Source: Nematopogon swammerdamellus (taxonomy: Eukaryota; Arthropoda; Insecta; Lepidoptera; Adelidae). Taken from it: DNA of 64,000 nucleotides. This document shows positions 22,620-33,779 of this stretch, one piece after another (the first letter of the stretch is position 1; every line of letters begins with the position of its first letter). The position numbers and the translations under genes were made by a program. The notes below the pieces were generated by a model. It worked only from the letters and a program-made list of their open reading frames with translations, was not told where the DNA came from and ran no database searches. Where the stretch lies: assembly GCA_946902875.1 (NCBI GenBank), contig OX336343.1, forward strand, positions 18,461,596 through 18,525,595, in the 5' to 3' direction.

Positions 22620-23325
22620 ATTGCCACAAACTATTCTTGTTCGCCTTCGTGTACTTCTCACACATCCCACATGTTAGACTAGTAGGTATGCCTCGCGGCA
22701 TTATTATGCGTAAGTATATAAGAGTATATATTTGTTTGTAGTTTATCATATTGCTTTTCTTCTTAATACATTGTCACAAACTATTCTTGTTCGCCTGCAT
22801 ATACTCATTGGCGTATCTAGGGTTATTTTCCAGGGTGGGCCTGGCCCCTGAAAAGCCATGGCCGATGAAGCCGAAACCCGATGTAGGTACCTACGCAATA
22901 AAAGTAGGTAATTTGAACTTGAAGTGTTGAGCCGTATTTCGACCATTGATTTCGGAAAGTTTCTTTACCTAAATAAAATTAAACAAAAACATTTTTTTTT
23001 TAAGTGTTTATTTTGATTACCCGGATGGAAATGGAATTTTATGTTGATTCCTCAGCCGTAGATTATTTAAGTGTTTTTGTGTGAAATTATTTAAGTGCCC
23101 ACCCTAGAATTTTGGGTTGGCAACCCAACATCCTGGGGTGGGCACCAGACACTTCTGGGGTGGGCCGTGCCCACCCGGCCCCCCCTCTATATACGCCAAT
23201 GCATATACTTCTCCCACATCCCAAAGGTTGGTTAGAATAGAATGCCTCACGGCATTAAGCTCGCCTGTTGTGTCTAATTTTTATAAATTGGTATTCAATA
23301 AAGAATATACACATACATTTCTTGA
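22620..23325 (+). mobile_element. LINE 3' end(s) with ATGCCTCACGGCATTAAG, interrupted by a hAT element
   Basis: Two related pieces carry TATTCTTGTTCGCCT, CACATCCC and GCCTCRCGGCATTA, a 3'UTR signature common in moth LINEs, ending with AATAAAGAATATACACATAC. The right-hand copy is split at CATATACT by the hAT element at 22806-23201. A further copy is at 24380-24560. Confidence 0.65.
22806..23201. mobile_element. Non-autonomous hAT-type element, 8-bp duplication CATATACT
   Basis: The ends are CATTGGCGTATCTAG and, inverted, CATTGGCGTATATAG; CATATACT flanks both sides (22798-22805 and 23202-23209). Near both ends lie GGGTGGGC-rich segments. No transposase ORF; 396 bp. Confidence 0.88.
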
Positions 23326-23500
23326 TTGCTCGCTAGGGATTAATAAGTAATAAAGCGCAAGTACAGCTGTTAGAAAAAGACAAGTTACTATTTCACCTAC
23401 CTATTATACCAACGTATCAGTGTGATTCTTCCAGTAACGTAGAGTATACAATTTCCTTGTTCGCGAGTTCGCGACTATTTAGGAACACTACTGAATTGTT

Positions 23501-24060
23501 TTTTTAGGGTTCTGTATCCGTCGTACGGGATCCTATAACTAAGCCTACGTCGTCTGTCTGTCTGCCCGTCCGTCTGTCCGTCTGTCCGAGGGCTGTATCT
23601 CTTGAACCGTAATAGGTAGCCCGTTGAAATTTTCACTGAATATGTGTTATGTTATTATGGCCGATATGCCAAACAACAAATAACAAAAATATTAAAAAGT
23701 AAAAAATTTACAGGGGTCCCCATAGAATAAACAAAAAAAGTGTATGCGCGCCATCTACCAACAGTATGAAGAATTTTATAATGCGCGGGGCGGATCTCGG
23801 CGTGTCGCCGCCGCAGCGGTTCGTCGGTGTTCTCCCTCGCACCCGCACCGTACTTGTATAGTGTATTCGCGTGGCGGGTCGCCCGCTGCGGCGACGACAC
23901 GCCGAGATCCGTCCCGGGCACTATAACTAATAAAATTATGAATTTTAACTAATATGAAGCATTTCATAATACCCATAGATGGCGTGAGTGGCGCTGACCA
24001 TGACATGGCGATACGGAACCCTCAGTGCGCGAGTTCGACTCGCACTTGGCCGGTTTTTTT
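23501..24060 (-). repeat. Family D copy, minus, with a GC-rich insertion
   Basis: Beginning TTTTTAGGGTTCTGTATCCG and ending GGCCGGTTTTTTTT, it is the reverse of the 39888-40340 copy. It includes GTCTGTCTGTC microsatellite and the GTGTATGCGCGCCATCTACC segment, and is broken by the palindromic element at 23776-23926. Confidence 0.7.
23776..23926. mobile_element. GC-rich palindromic element, ~43-bp arms, nested in family D
   Basis: Ends TTATAATGCGCGGGGCGGAT and, inverted, TTATAGTGCCCGGGACGGAT; arms continue with CTCGGCGTGTCG and CGCCGCAGCGG. The 151-bp unit interrupts the family D sequence, with a similar TATGAA(GA)ATTTT word on both sides suggesting a target duplication. Confidence 0.75.
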
Positions 24061-24379
24061 TTTAAAACCACTTAAGATTACTCACTTCGATTTGTGCAGC
24101 ATTATTACTTTCGGGCATTGTAATTGCAAAACTGAATAATACTGAACTATGCTCGTGCGACGCGGGGTCAAGTCGTGACGGCCAATGTGCAGACTATTCT
24201 GTGTCAAATGGCGAATCGCTGATGTTCGCCAGCAACCAGATTTGCGACGATCATTCTGACTGACCGAAAGTCAAAGTCCGTAGGTACAGTATAGGTTTTT
24301 CCTGCATAATTGTGTTAGCCTCGTTATTATATTCGTAAGCGGTACCGCAGCGCAGACAAATCACATACCAGTTAGCACA

Positions 24380-24560
24380 TAGCAGTGGCGAATGTTCTTG
24401 TTCGCTTGCATATATGTCTCCCACATCCCCTTTTAGGTTAGGTTAGCTAGGCAGAATGCCTAACTAACCTGGCGGCCTTACGGCATTAAGTTCGCCTATT
24501 GTGGGAATCTAATTTGCATTAATCACTGATCAATAAACATATACAAACCCATACCCATAA
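24380..24560 (+). mobile_element. LINE 3' end fragment
   Basis: It carries TTCTTGTTCGCTTGCATATA, CACATCCCC, GGCCTTACGGCATTAAG and a terminal CAATAAACATATACAAAC, matching the 22620-23325 family. An inner TTAGGTTAGGTTAGCTAGGC segment pairs loosely with CCTAACTAACCT. Confidence 0.55.
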
Positions 24561-24767
24561 ACCACAAACCACTTGGATGCGTTTGAAGAAACTGAATAGC
24601 CAAATTTTTGGCGAATTTTATATTTTATTTTATTTATCTCTAGTTGACGAAACGGACTTATAGTGTAATGAAATTTCTTCCAGTCAGTACAGCCAGCGCC
24701 ACCGTAATTTTACGCCGATGTTCTACGCCAACAATATCACAATCATTAGTACAAACGCGAGGCAGTT

Positions 24768-24877
24768 TTACGGTTCCATATGCACAGAAGCCTATTACTA
24801 AGCCTACGTCTGTCTGTCTGTCTGTCTGTCTGCCTGTCCGAGTGCTGTATCTTTTGAACCGTAGAAAAACATAAAAA
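24768..24877 (-). repeat. Family D fragment with (GTCT)n
   Basis: ATTACTAAGCCTACGTCTGT, a GTCT microsatellite, then CCGAGTGCTGTATCTTTTGA; it stops abruptly at the inverted-repeat element that follows. Confidence 0.6.
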
Positions 24878-25143
24878 AAACATCACATCGTATTACCCTA
24901 ACCATAGCCATATTTCAGGTGATTTACAATAATTTATATGCTTTTCGAACGTTTTTTTTGCCCACACATTTTCGAACGTTTTTACCACTTTTCACCACTT
25001 ATTTTTCAGATAATTTAGAAAATGACATAACAATAATGTATTCACCTTATACCTTGAATCTTTACCTAACTATATTAAGCATATAAATTATAGTTAAATC
25101 ACTTGAAATATGGCTATAATTAGGGTAATACGATGTGATGTTT
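24878..25143. mobile_element. Inverted-repeat element, ~66-bp arms
   Basis: AACATCACATCGTATTACCC with ATAGCCATATTTCA at the left recurs inverted at the right. The interior is AT-rich, including a GTTTTTTTTGCCCACACATT segment. No ORF. Confidence 0.8.
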
Positions 25144-25188
25144 AGTAACCTCCTTAACCTATATTACAATTGCGCGAAACGTAAATGC

Positions 25189-27102
25189 CTGCCCAACAGT
25201 GGCACTACGCGGCGCGGGCGGTGGTCGTGCGGCAACTACGGGACTCTAGGCGGTAGAGTTAGGGCGGGCGGCTAGGCCGGCGCCTCTAGCGAGAGAGCTT
25301 CTGTGTTGTGCACGGCCGTGTTAGCCAACAGCGGCACTAGGCGGCGCGCGCTGTGGTCGGGCGGCAACTACGGGACTCTAGGCGGTAGAGTTAGGGCGGG
25401 CGGCTAGGCCGGGTCTCTAGCGAGAGAGCTTTCTACTCGTATGTTCTGCACGGCCGTGTTAGCTAACAGCGGCACTAGGCGGCGCGCGCGTTGGTCGTGC
25501 GGCAACTACGGGACTCTAGGCGGTAGAGTTAGGGCGGGCGGCTAGGCCGGGTCTCTAGCGAGAGAGCTTTCTACTCGTATGTTCTGCACGGCCGTGTTAG
25601 CTAACAGCGGCACTAGGCGGCGCGCGCGTTGGTCGTGCGGCAACTACGGGACTCTAGGCGGTAGAGTTAGGGCGGGCGGCTAGGCCGGGTCTCTAGCGAG
25701 AGAGCTTTCTACTCGTATGTTCTGCACGGCCGTGTTAGCCAACAGCGGCACTAGGCGGCGCGGGCGGTGGTCGTGCGGCAACTACGGGACTCTAGGCGGT
25801 AGAGTTAGGGCGGGCGGCTAGGCCGGCGCCTCTAGCGAGAGAGCTTTCTATGTTGTGCACGGCCGTGTTAGCCAACGCGGCACTAGGCGGCGCTCGCGGT
25901 GGTCGGGCGACAACTATGGGACTCTAGGCGGTAGAGTTAGGGCGGGCGGCTAGGCCGGGCCTCTGGCGAGAGAACTTTCTATGTTGTGCACGGCCGTGTT
26001 AGCCAACAGCGGCACTAGGCGGCGCGCGCGGTGGTCGGGCGGCAACTATGGGACTCTAGGCGGTAGAGTTAGGGCGGGCGGCTAGGCCGGGCCTCAGGCG
26101 AGAGAACTTTCTACTCGTATGTTCTGCACGGCCGTGTTAGCCAACAGCGGCACTAGGCGGCGCGGGCGGTGGTCGTGCGGCAACTACGGGACTCTAGGCG
26201 GTAGAGTTAGGGCGGGCGGCTAGGCCGGCGCCTCTAGCGAGAGAGCTTTCTATGTTGTGCACGGCCGTGTTAGCCAACAGCGGCACTAGGCGGCGCGCGC
26301 GGTGGTCGGGCGGCAACTATGGGACTCTAGGCGGTAGAGTTAGGGCGGGCGCCTAGGCCGGGCCTCTGGCGAGAGAACTTTCTACTCGTATGTTCTGCAC
26401 GGCCGTGTTAGCCAACAGCGGCACTAGGCGGCGCGGGCGGTGGTCGTGCGGCAACTACGGGACTCTAGGCGGTAGAGTTAGGGCGGGCGGCTAGGCCGGC
26501 GCCTCTAGCGAGAGAGCTTTCTATGTTGTGCACGGCCGTGTTAGCCAACAGCGGCACTAGGCGGCGCGCGCGGTGGTCGGGCGGCAACTACGGGACTCTA
26601 GGCGGTAGAGTTAGGGCGGGCGGCTAGGCCGGGCCTCTAGCGAGAGAGCTTTCTACTCGTATGTTCTGCACGGCCGTGTTAGCTAACAGCGGCACTAGGC
26701 GGCGCGCGCGTTAGACGTGCGGCAACTACGGGACTCTAGGCGGTAGAGTTAGGGCGGGCGGCTAGGCCGGGTCTCTAGCGAGAGAGCTTTCTACTCGTAT
26801 GTTCTGCACGGCCGTGTAAGCTAACAGCGGCACTAGGCGGCGCGCGCGTTGGTCGTGCGGCAACTACGGGACTCTAGGCGGTAGAGTTAGGGCGGGCGGC
26901 TTGGCCGGGCCTCTAGCGAGAGAGCTTTCTACTCGTATGTTCTGCACGGCCGTGTTAGCTAACAGCGGCACTAGGCGGAGCGCGCGGTGGTCGTGCGGCA
27001 ACTACGGGACTCTAGGCGGTAGAGTAAGGGCGGGTGGCTAGGGCGGGCCTCTAGCGAGAGCGTCTTCTATGTTGTGCACGGCCGTGTAAGCCAACAGCGG
27101 CT
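25189..27102 (+). repeat. GC-rich satellite, 14 tandem units of 132-138 bp
   Basis: The word GGACTCTAGGCGGTAGAGTT recurs at 25241, 25373, 25511, 25649, 25787, 25919, 26051, 26189, 26322, 26460, 26593, 26731, 26869 and (variant) 27007, giving steps of 132-133 or 138. The difference comes from the unit tail: TTTCTATGTTGTGC (short) or TTTCTACTCGTATGTTCTGC (long). Between 26051 and 26593 long and short alternate, a 271-bp dimer. Units are CpG-rich with in-frame stops, so no protein repeat is encoded. Flanks are AT-rich. Confidence 0.97.
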
Positions 27103-27403
27103 TACTTTACGACGTATTTAACATAAATATTTCTTAATTATTTATTATTGCCAATAAGTATTTTTTGTATGCATAAACGATCTGAAATTCAAGTAATTAT
27201 GACGGTGAATGATAATAGAAAAGTAGAGTATGTACATAATATATGTATGTAGGTTAAGTTGAGTTAGCGAATTACATTATTACAATTATTAATATATATA
27301 CATACATATATACGATATACATATAATAGGTAAGTTTAAGTACGAGTACGTACATAGGTCATGAACTCATGATACATTTGTTCGAAGTTCGTCTTTTTCT
27401 TTG

Positions 27404-27586
27404 CTATTCGTCATCAAAACAATCAAGTACAACGACCACACAGTTTTTGCCGCGCTCTTGCATCCGGAACCCACTAATTACGTAGTTTTCGAAGATTTCG
27501 CGCGCCCGTGTCGGATCGCAGGCGTATTTTTTCGCAAAACCGCGCCGAGATAATTGACCAAGATCGATGTAGAGGCAGGATTGCAT
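27404..27586 (-). CDS. Possible small ORF, 60 codons, unknown
   Basis: ATG to TAG with codon use that looks coding (for example GATCTTGGTCAATTATCTCG). The peptide has an acidic C-end (VVLDCFDDE), a basic patch (RRGFAKKYACDPTRARE) and no signal peptide or known domain. It faces away from a candidate plus-strand 5'UTR exon, so it could belong to a bidirectional promoter pair, or be a chance frame in a CpG-rich block. I do not recognise it. Confidence 0.28.
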   Translation of the reverse strand: MQSCLYIDLGQLSRRGFAKKYACDPTRAREIFENYVISGFRMQERGKNCVVVVLDCFDDE

Positions 27587-27653
27587 TTAAATGTCTTTAG
27601 TTATAATTTTTTATCGCGAAACAAGAAAAGCGAGCGCGGAGAACGCGCCGCAG

Positions 27654-28024
27654 TCAGTCGCGCGCCACTCTCAGCGTCGGACGGCCGCGTATCTATTTGC
27701 GATCGTTCACGTTCGAATATTCAACCGTTTGTTTAAACTTCGCGCGGAGTTCCTCGACCGCCACGCCATACGCTTTAAAACGTTGCCAAATAAAAGAATG
27801 ATAAAGTACAAATCTATATTAGCTAAATTTTAATAAATTCGAGCGGTTTTGAAGGAGGCATGTGCTAAACGAATGTGAAATCGTGAAGTGACGGTGCCAG
27901 GCCAGGTTAACGGCGCGTGTGACAACTGACAGTTATCGTGAGTCGTGAAGTTGGCCATACGGTGTGAAGTTCGCGCGGTGCGAATTCAGGCCCAATTGAA
28001 ACGTTCTTTATGTGCTATTTGAAG
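27654..28024 (+). promoter_or_regulatory. Candidate transcription start and non-coding first exon
   Basis: A CpG-rich block (about 27430-27980) contains CAGTCAGTCGCGCG, which includes an arthropod-type TCAGT initiator near 27654. It continues as UTR-like sequence with ATG-poor composition and ends at TTTGAAG/GTATGT (donor at 28025). It could be the 5'UTR exon of the plus-strand gene whose first coding exon is at 48898-49401; this link is inferred only from orientation. Confidence 0.4.
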
Positions 28025-28327
28025 GTATGTATAATAGTATAAATAAACTATTTAAGTACATACTCACAGTGTTATGTATAAGAATAGAAGAACGCCTGAA
28101 AGAGCTTTAATTTTTCAAACAAATTCAGTATTAACGTGGCACATTCAATCTGTATACGGTCAGACTTATAGGTTATGCAAAGGTGTAGAATATAGAGATA
28201 AAAAAAGTAGAAATTAGGTATAAGGTTCGCGTATATTTATTAGACTTTTATTATCAAACATTTTAGTTTATTTTCTAGTAGATTTGATCATGATGTTGAA
28301 TTTTACAATGTATGTTAGACAATGTAC

Positions 28328-28575
28328 TTTTTTATGGAAACTGAAATGGATGGCTACATCACCCACACCACCCGTGATGAACTAGATCCGAGCCTTGATG
28401 AACTAGGTGCCACGTCAGTGCTCCCATTTGGTCGTGCCGGCTACGTTGAAGTGAACGGTACCTAAATATCAACTATTTACATAGCCGCTTCGACCGACCT
28501 TTCATTCAGTGCGGTGGTACCAACCACACACCATAGCCACATAGTAAATTAAAAAGGGGAGGGACCTACAGTACA
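28328..28575 (-). mobile_element. 5S/tRNA SINE, minus, head missing
   Basis: ATGGAAACTGAAATGGATGG marks the tail, then GGCTACGTTGAAGTGAACGG and CAGTGCGGTGGTACCAACC; the end is a degenerate AGGGGAGGGACCTACAGT. Confidence 0.7.
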
Positions 28576-28794
28576 CATAGTACTTTCTTTAAGTTTCAAG
28601 TTTCAAGAATGGACTCTAACCAGAGTTAGAGTTATAGTATACAACGAACCTACCACATGGTTTGTTTAACCTTGTTTATACATTACATTGTTATATATAA
28701 CCGTTTGGTTTGCATTACGAGTAATGTTTACATAATATTCTACCTAAATGAAGAAATACTAATGCTTTATATTAGATACATTTCACGATTTTAA

Positions 28795-28992
28795 CCGGTA
28801 AACTCTGGAACGCTTCCCCTGCCCATTATTTCCCCCGAAGTACAGTCTCGGGTCCATCAAGAGGGGCGTGAATAGGCTCCTGTCAGGGCGCCATGGCATT
28901 CGCAAACCCCGCATACGACCGAAAGTCCATAGACGTCGTTAGACACCTTATGGGTGGATCGGTACCAAATGTCGCGCTTTCATTAAAAAAAA
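28795..28992 (+). mobile_element. LINE 3' fragment (family C)
   Basis: AAACTCTGGAACGCTTCCCC through CAAGAGGGGCGTGAATAGGC and TTAGACACCTTATGGGTG to ATGTCGCGCTTTC and an A-run. It corresponds to the ORF C-terminus and 3'UTR with frame damage. Confidence 0.7.
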
Positions 28993-29746
28993 AACCATTG
29001 GATCACTGCGGAAAATACATAAGGTAAACTATCCAAGTTCGTATTAGCAAGTCGATAGGTAAATAAGCCCCCCAGTTGTTAAAAAGGTTGTGAAATTATA
29101 CCTATGTAATTATAAATTTAATTAATTATACCTAAGTACGTAGATGTGTTATGTACCTAATGAGCTCACGCATAGAACATTTGAATAAATAAGTATGTAC
29201 TTACCACACTCAATGTAGGTAAGTACAGATATGTATATGTACGTAGGTACTCTACATACATAGCCTTTATATAATATTTGACACTTTTCTAAACAAAGAA
29301 AACAGAGTTTTTTTAACTCGAGTGTAACCATACAATCATCCGTATAACGGAAGTTTGGCATTCTTGTTCAGGCAGCATTACTCAATGATGAGCGATTGAG
29401 ACAGTGTTAGCGTTATATACAAATGTTTTGATTTTTTTTATGTAATCCGGTATGGTCGGAGGGGCCAAAGCACATGCTCCGACCAGCCAATATCACCTCC
29501 GATAAGGTAGGCAATACCGGAGACTTCCCTGGATTGCTGGCTATACTGGACTAGAGGACTAGAGGAGACACAACCGAGTCTGCTATGCGGCCATCTTACA
29601 TCAAATACGGTGTTACCAACCCAGTCGGCTACAATTTGAGCCTACCACCTAGCAAGGGGCAAGAGAAGGGACCTACAGTTTTACACCGGTTCCGACCGGT
29701 GAAGCAGCAGGTGTAGGTATGCACGCAATTTTTTTCGGTAAAAAAA

Positions 29747-30072
29747 AAATTGGTTGTCTGTAAAGTCGGTTTACGGACGATAGTTTTACGTGATGACGTG
29801 TAATAATCGTAGTACATAGAGCAAATATCAGTAATTCTATTTCCAGTAGAAAGATTAATCATCTTGTGACTGGCCATCAATAAACTTCTGTTGTCTGATC
29901 TTGACAGTTTTACTTCTTAAGACGTTTCCATGGTAACTTTGACTATACCGATTGTGCCTCTCTATCGCTTGTTACGCGCTCTCGCTTGCACACACAGGCT
30001 CAGATGGAACGTGACACTTTTTCGTGTGTGCAGCCGGTGTTCATTAATTTATAAGACGTGACGTCATCACGT
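29747..30072. mobile_element. Unclassified insertion inside a SINE
   Basis: It starts TTGGTTGTCTGTAAAGTCGG and ends ACGTGACGTCATCACGTC, with partially inverted ends. It carries a perfect palindromic X-box, CRE-like TGACGTCA and a CGCTCTCGCTTGCACACACA stretch, and looks like a promoter-bearing mobile sequence. No ORF. Confidence 0.5.
29924..29937. promoter_or_regulatory. Perfect X-box (RFX site) GTTTCCATGGTAAC
   Basis: The 14-bp site matches the palindromic RFX consensus with both half-sites intact. It lies inside the insertion at 29747-30072. Confidence 0.45.
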
Positions 30073-30645
30073 CAAAAACTCATTGGTACCCGCCGACCGG
30101 ATTCGAACCTCGGACCTCTCGTCGAGAGATGAAGATGTCGAGGCCGATGCCCAAACCACTCAGCCACCCGCCGCGTTATAATTTATTGGCTGTTACTTCC
30201 AAGAACCAAGATTTTGAAGGCAGGTAACATATTACGTATAGAAACCTACGTAACACAATACTTGTTGTTACCTTACTTAGGTATACCAGCAGACTGTTCC
30301 AGCTGTTCGCGGAATTTATGCAAATTAGTTTTTTTAATGCTAGTTTATTATGACCAGCAAACATATTTTACTTAATGTTACGTATACCACCTTTATTAAT
30401 CATTCTATACAACTTCTACTAAGGAGGTTGAGGTTTATTTTATTTTATAAAAAAAAAGAAAAGATAAAAATAACTTTCGTTAATTCGTAATTTAATTTAA
30501 GATTTTCAAATAAATTCATTATAAAACCTGATTTTACAATTACTTTTAACATTGACAATAAAATTATTACATTAGGTAAATAAAAAAAAAATAAAAGATT
30601 TGCAGATAGTTTACAGTGTCTACATACCTACATCAAAAGTGCAGT

Positions 30646-30723
30646 CTGACGCAGAGTTCCGTTGTTTATTTTAAAGCAGACGACCTGACGCAGAGTTCCG
30701 TAGTTTATTTTAAAGCAGACAAC
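30646..30723 (+). repeat. 39-bp tandem duplication
   Basis: Two copies beginning CTGACGCAGAGTTCCGT at 30646 and 30685, nearly identical, followed by an imperfect inverted repeat around ATTTCTAGACG and CATCTAGAAATT (30735-30800). Confidence 0.85.
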
Positions 30724-30799
30724 CGCTGGTGTTGTCATCTAGATGTGAAACAGTCAATTTCTAGACGTGACACATCTAGAAATTAACTGTTTCGCGTCT

Positions 30800-33370
30800 C
30801 ACACACGTGTAACACTCACATCTTCATTCCATCCCAAGCAGCCACGTGACGCAATAAGACATTAACATAACAATAATGTTTTTGTGAACTATCAAATCGA
30901 GTAAAATACCGAGAGATTGACAATTTAGTTAATTCTAACTAAATCTGGTATGCTGTACGTAGGTACGCACGGTATGCGACCGCCACTGAGTACCTACCCA
31001 CGAATTGCGTAATAGGAAATACCTACAGCTTCGTCAGACAATAATTACGAGAGAACGGTTAATTTAATTAAACCATGGATTTCTTCGTCTGGTACGTACA
31101 TAATCCGCATCGCACGTAAATAACCGTTAGGTTAGGTAGGTCTTATCAATCATAGAAGAATTATATTTAAAAAAATCTGGGTCATAACTATTTTGTTATT
31201 AATTTAAATTTAGAATCCTCTTCCCTCATTTACAAACCACTCAATATATTCAACCATAGATACTCGTAGTTACTCCTTCAAAGTTTGAACTTCGAACTGT
31301 CACGAATTCTCTAAACTGACTAGTGACGTGCATGGGCGGCAAATAGCCAAAGTATCGACGTCGATTAGTCAACGCGTTGCCGCTCGGCGCTGCATTTGGT
31401 ATCCACCAATTATCGCCAGCCATTCGCCAGGCGGTGTTCGAAAGTAGATGTTTGTAAACATTATGGAGATACGACTGCTACGTTTGTACTCGTCCGTTCG
31501 TACGGATCTAGCCTACATTTTAATTTACATTTGCTACCAATAGAGTGAAAAGAGATGTTGTTGCCTGCATCATTTATACTTAATAGCGAATAGGCAATTC
31601 AGTAAGCACATCGTCCGTCATCCGGTCGTGCCATTGAAAGTTAATAACAACATATTTTTTTAATAACACACTAGAAGCCAATCATTCCCTGGGTTTTTTT
31701 AATTTTTCACTGAGTTGCCGAGGACTGCGCTCTACATTATCGCCCAAAAGATTTAACGACACTACACTGATTTATGCCAAAGCGTATAAATTTAAAGACG
31801 CATTAAAAATTGGTTTCCTTTTAACGTAAAATATTTATACAATCTAACAAAAAATCCTCATTACGCTCGAACATTTTCATCTCGGTGGATCAACCACACA
31901 AAAGTAATCGATCTTGAAATACAGTTAACTATTTTCACGGTCCAAATCAGTGAACTCCGTTAACTGGTGCAAGAAGAAGGTAGTCTACGTATATTGAATT
32001 CGATATAATAAATTTATATCTATATATAGAAAGATGATGAGCACAGTCGATTGTCCGCCAATAGGTAGTGACCGCGGATTTTTTCAGTGCATACATAGCC
32101 ATTAGCAATGATATCAGTTTGTGGAATCGCACTACATACAGTTAGTATCCACGGCAAAAGCAGAAGAAACTGTGTGAGCATTCATTCTCTAGTCCGCCCC
32201 CTTTGTTACCACCACTTCTGTCCCACTGCACCGTTATCCGTATCCCTGAAGACTAGCCCTAAAGAAGGAGCTGCTTCAAATACACGCGCGAGGCTTGCTG
32301 TTTTTTATCCCTACTAAAGTGAATACTTCCATCCAACCAACCAACCCAACAACTGCGCGTTACGTACGTACGTATTGGCTGATAAGACGGGCGTACAAAC
32401 CAGTACCTATTTCAGGCAGACCCCGAGATATTGTGTCGATATCAAGGCCTCGGTGCGAGTATGGAATTACTGACGTATTGTGACATTATTTGCCGCTATA
32501 GGGGCCGGAGTATGGCCGAACGAAGAGATAAACATATTAAAACTTTACGCAAGGAATTTACCTTGACGGGTACAACGCGCGACTGGAGAATTTAGGCCAC
32601 AAGTAAGTCCTCAGGCCTTCGTCGTCGTAAATGAACCTATTTGCACACGCGAAAGCAATTGTAACTAAGACTGTCATTTAGGCTGTATTTCTTGTAATAT
32701 CTTTAAAAGTTTAAATTGTAGAGTGATTTTCATGCTGGTGTATTTTTATTTTTCGTCTCTGACTCCGGCTCTTCATTCTTGCCGCCATCACACAATTTAA
32801 TATTAACCTTATCATATCAAGATTTTTAATTTCATCTCCCTTAAATAGCTGAATACCTTAGCAAAATTAAACTAAGATGTCACCATTATAAGGGTTTATA
32901 ACTTTTAAAGTAAAAACGTAAGGTTTACAGTATAATGAAGATATTATCACAATAGCGTAGACTCGCGTCCGCGCAATTTAATTTCAAAACAAAATATGTA
33001 AACAGTGCAGGCAAAGATAACATGGTCATAGTATTTTGAGATTTAACTACTATTTTTCATTATCTTTTTACCGTCGTTCCTGTCTTGTATTTTAAAACAT
33101 TCTTCATTATTTTACACGTTGCCTGTGAAATCACGAAGAAAGGAACATACTAGGCTATTCAAATTTCCTGGGGATACACTTTGGATTTTCTATTTCTTAG
33201 TATAACAAGGTTCTACGTGGACACAAAAAGTGTAAACAATTTTTAGAGACAACTGTAGACACTGTTATCAGTAGGTCATATTAACCACATTTTTAACCAC
33301 GAGACATTTTTATCGATAAATACCATACCTACATTACATTCGACCATTTATCATTTTACAGAGGCCTGCT
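30800..33370. other. AT-rich intergenic or intronic DNA
   Basis: No gene recognised. A GC-richer patch at 31330-31450 lacks exon boundaries. Plus-strand frames at 32108-32483 are short and without motifs. Confidence 0.4.
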
Positions 33371-33373
33371 CGT

Positions 33374-33637
33374 TTAAAAAAAAAAATTTATCTCTTCTGA
33401 ATGAGGCGAGTTCAGTGGACGAGATGCTTTTAGTTCCATTTCCTTGTGTATTAAATTAATGAAAGCGGAATGACGCTGCCGAAATGTCTGCAAATAACCC
33501 AAAATAAACTCGCCCTGAAGTGCGCGCGCGACGCAGTACACAGGCGTAACGGCGTAAGCGACGAGCGCTTGCGCAGCCACGGATGAATAGGCATCGACCC
33601 CCGCAGCTATAGGTATGTCGTGTCTATGTACGTACAT
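33374..33637 (-). CDS. Uncertain 87-codon ORF beside the minisatellite
   Basis: The upstream part (33500-33620) is GC-rich with coding-like codons and reads VDAYSSVAAQALVAYAVTPV, a hydrophobic stretch; the downstream part becomes AT-rich and ends NFFF at an A/T run. No homologue recognised and no splice signals needed. It may be a fragment of a decayed element. Confidence 0.15.
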   Translation of the reverse strand: MYVHRHDIPIAAGVDAYSSVAAQALVAYAVTPVYCVARALQGEFILGYLQTFRQRHSAFINLIHKEMELKASRPLNSPHSEEINFFF

Positions 33638-33779
33638 ATCAACTTCCGCGTTTACACCTTCCTCATTGGTTCACAATATCATCTGGTCTTCTGTTATTTT
33701 CATATTTTTAATATATGTATAATAAAAATTTCTTATCGTTTCAAATTTCTAAGCTCCTGTCTCTCAAACCTGCTGTCTC

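Larger units (their letters stand above)
29429..30174 (-). mobile_element. tRNA-derived SINE (family T), split by a ~325-bp insertion
   Basis: The tail half occupies 29429-29745 and the tRNA-like head (AACCTCGGACC, CCAAACCACTCAGCC, minus orientation) 30073-30174. The intervening 29747-30072 has inverted ends (ACGTGATGACGT near the left, ACGTGACGTCATCACGT at the right) and is absent from other copies. Confidence 0.75.

Noticed and set aside
25189..27102. CRISPR-like array
   Set aside because: Units are tandem head-to-tail with no unique spacers; it is a satellite.
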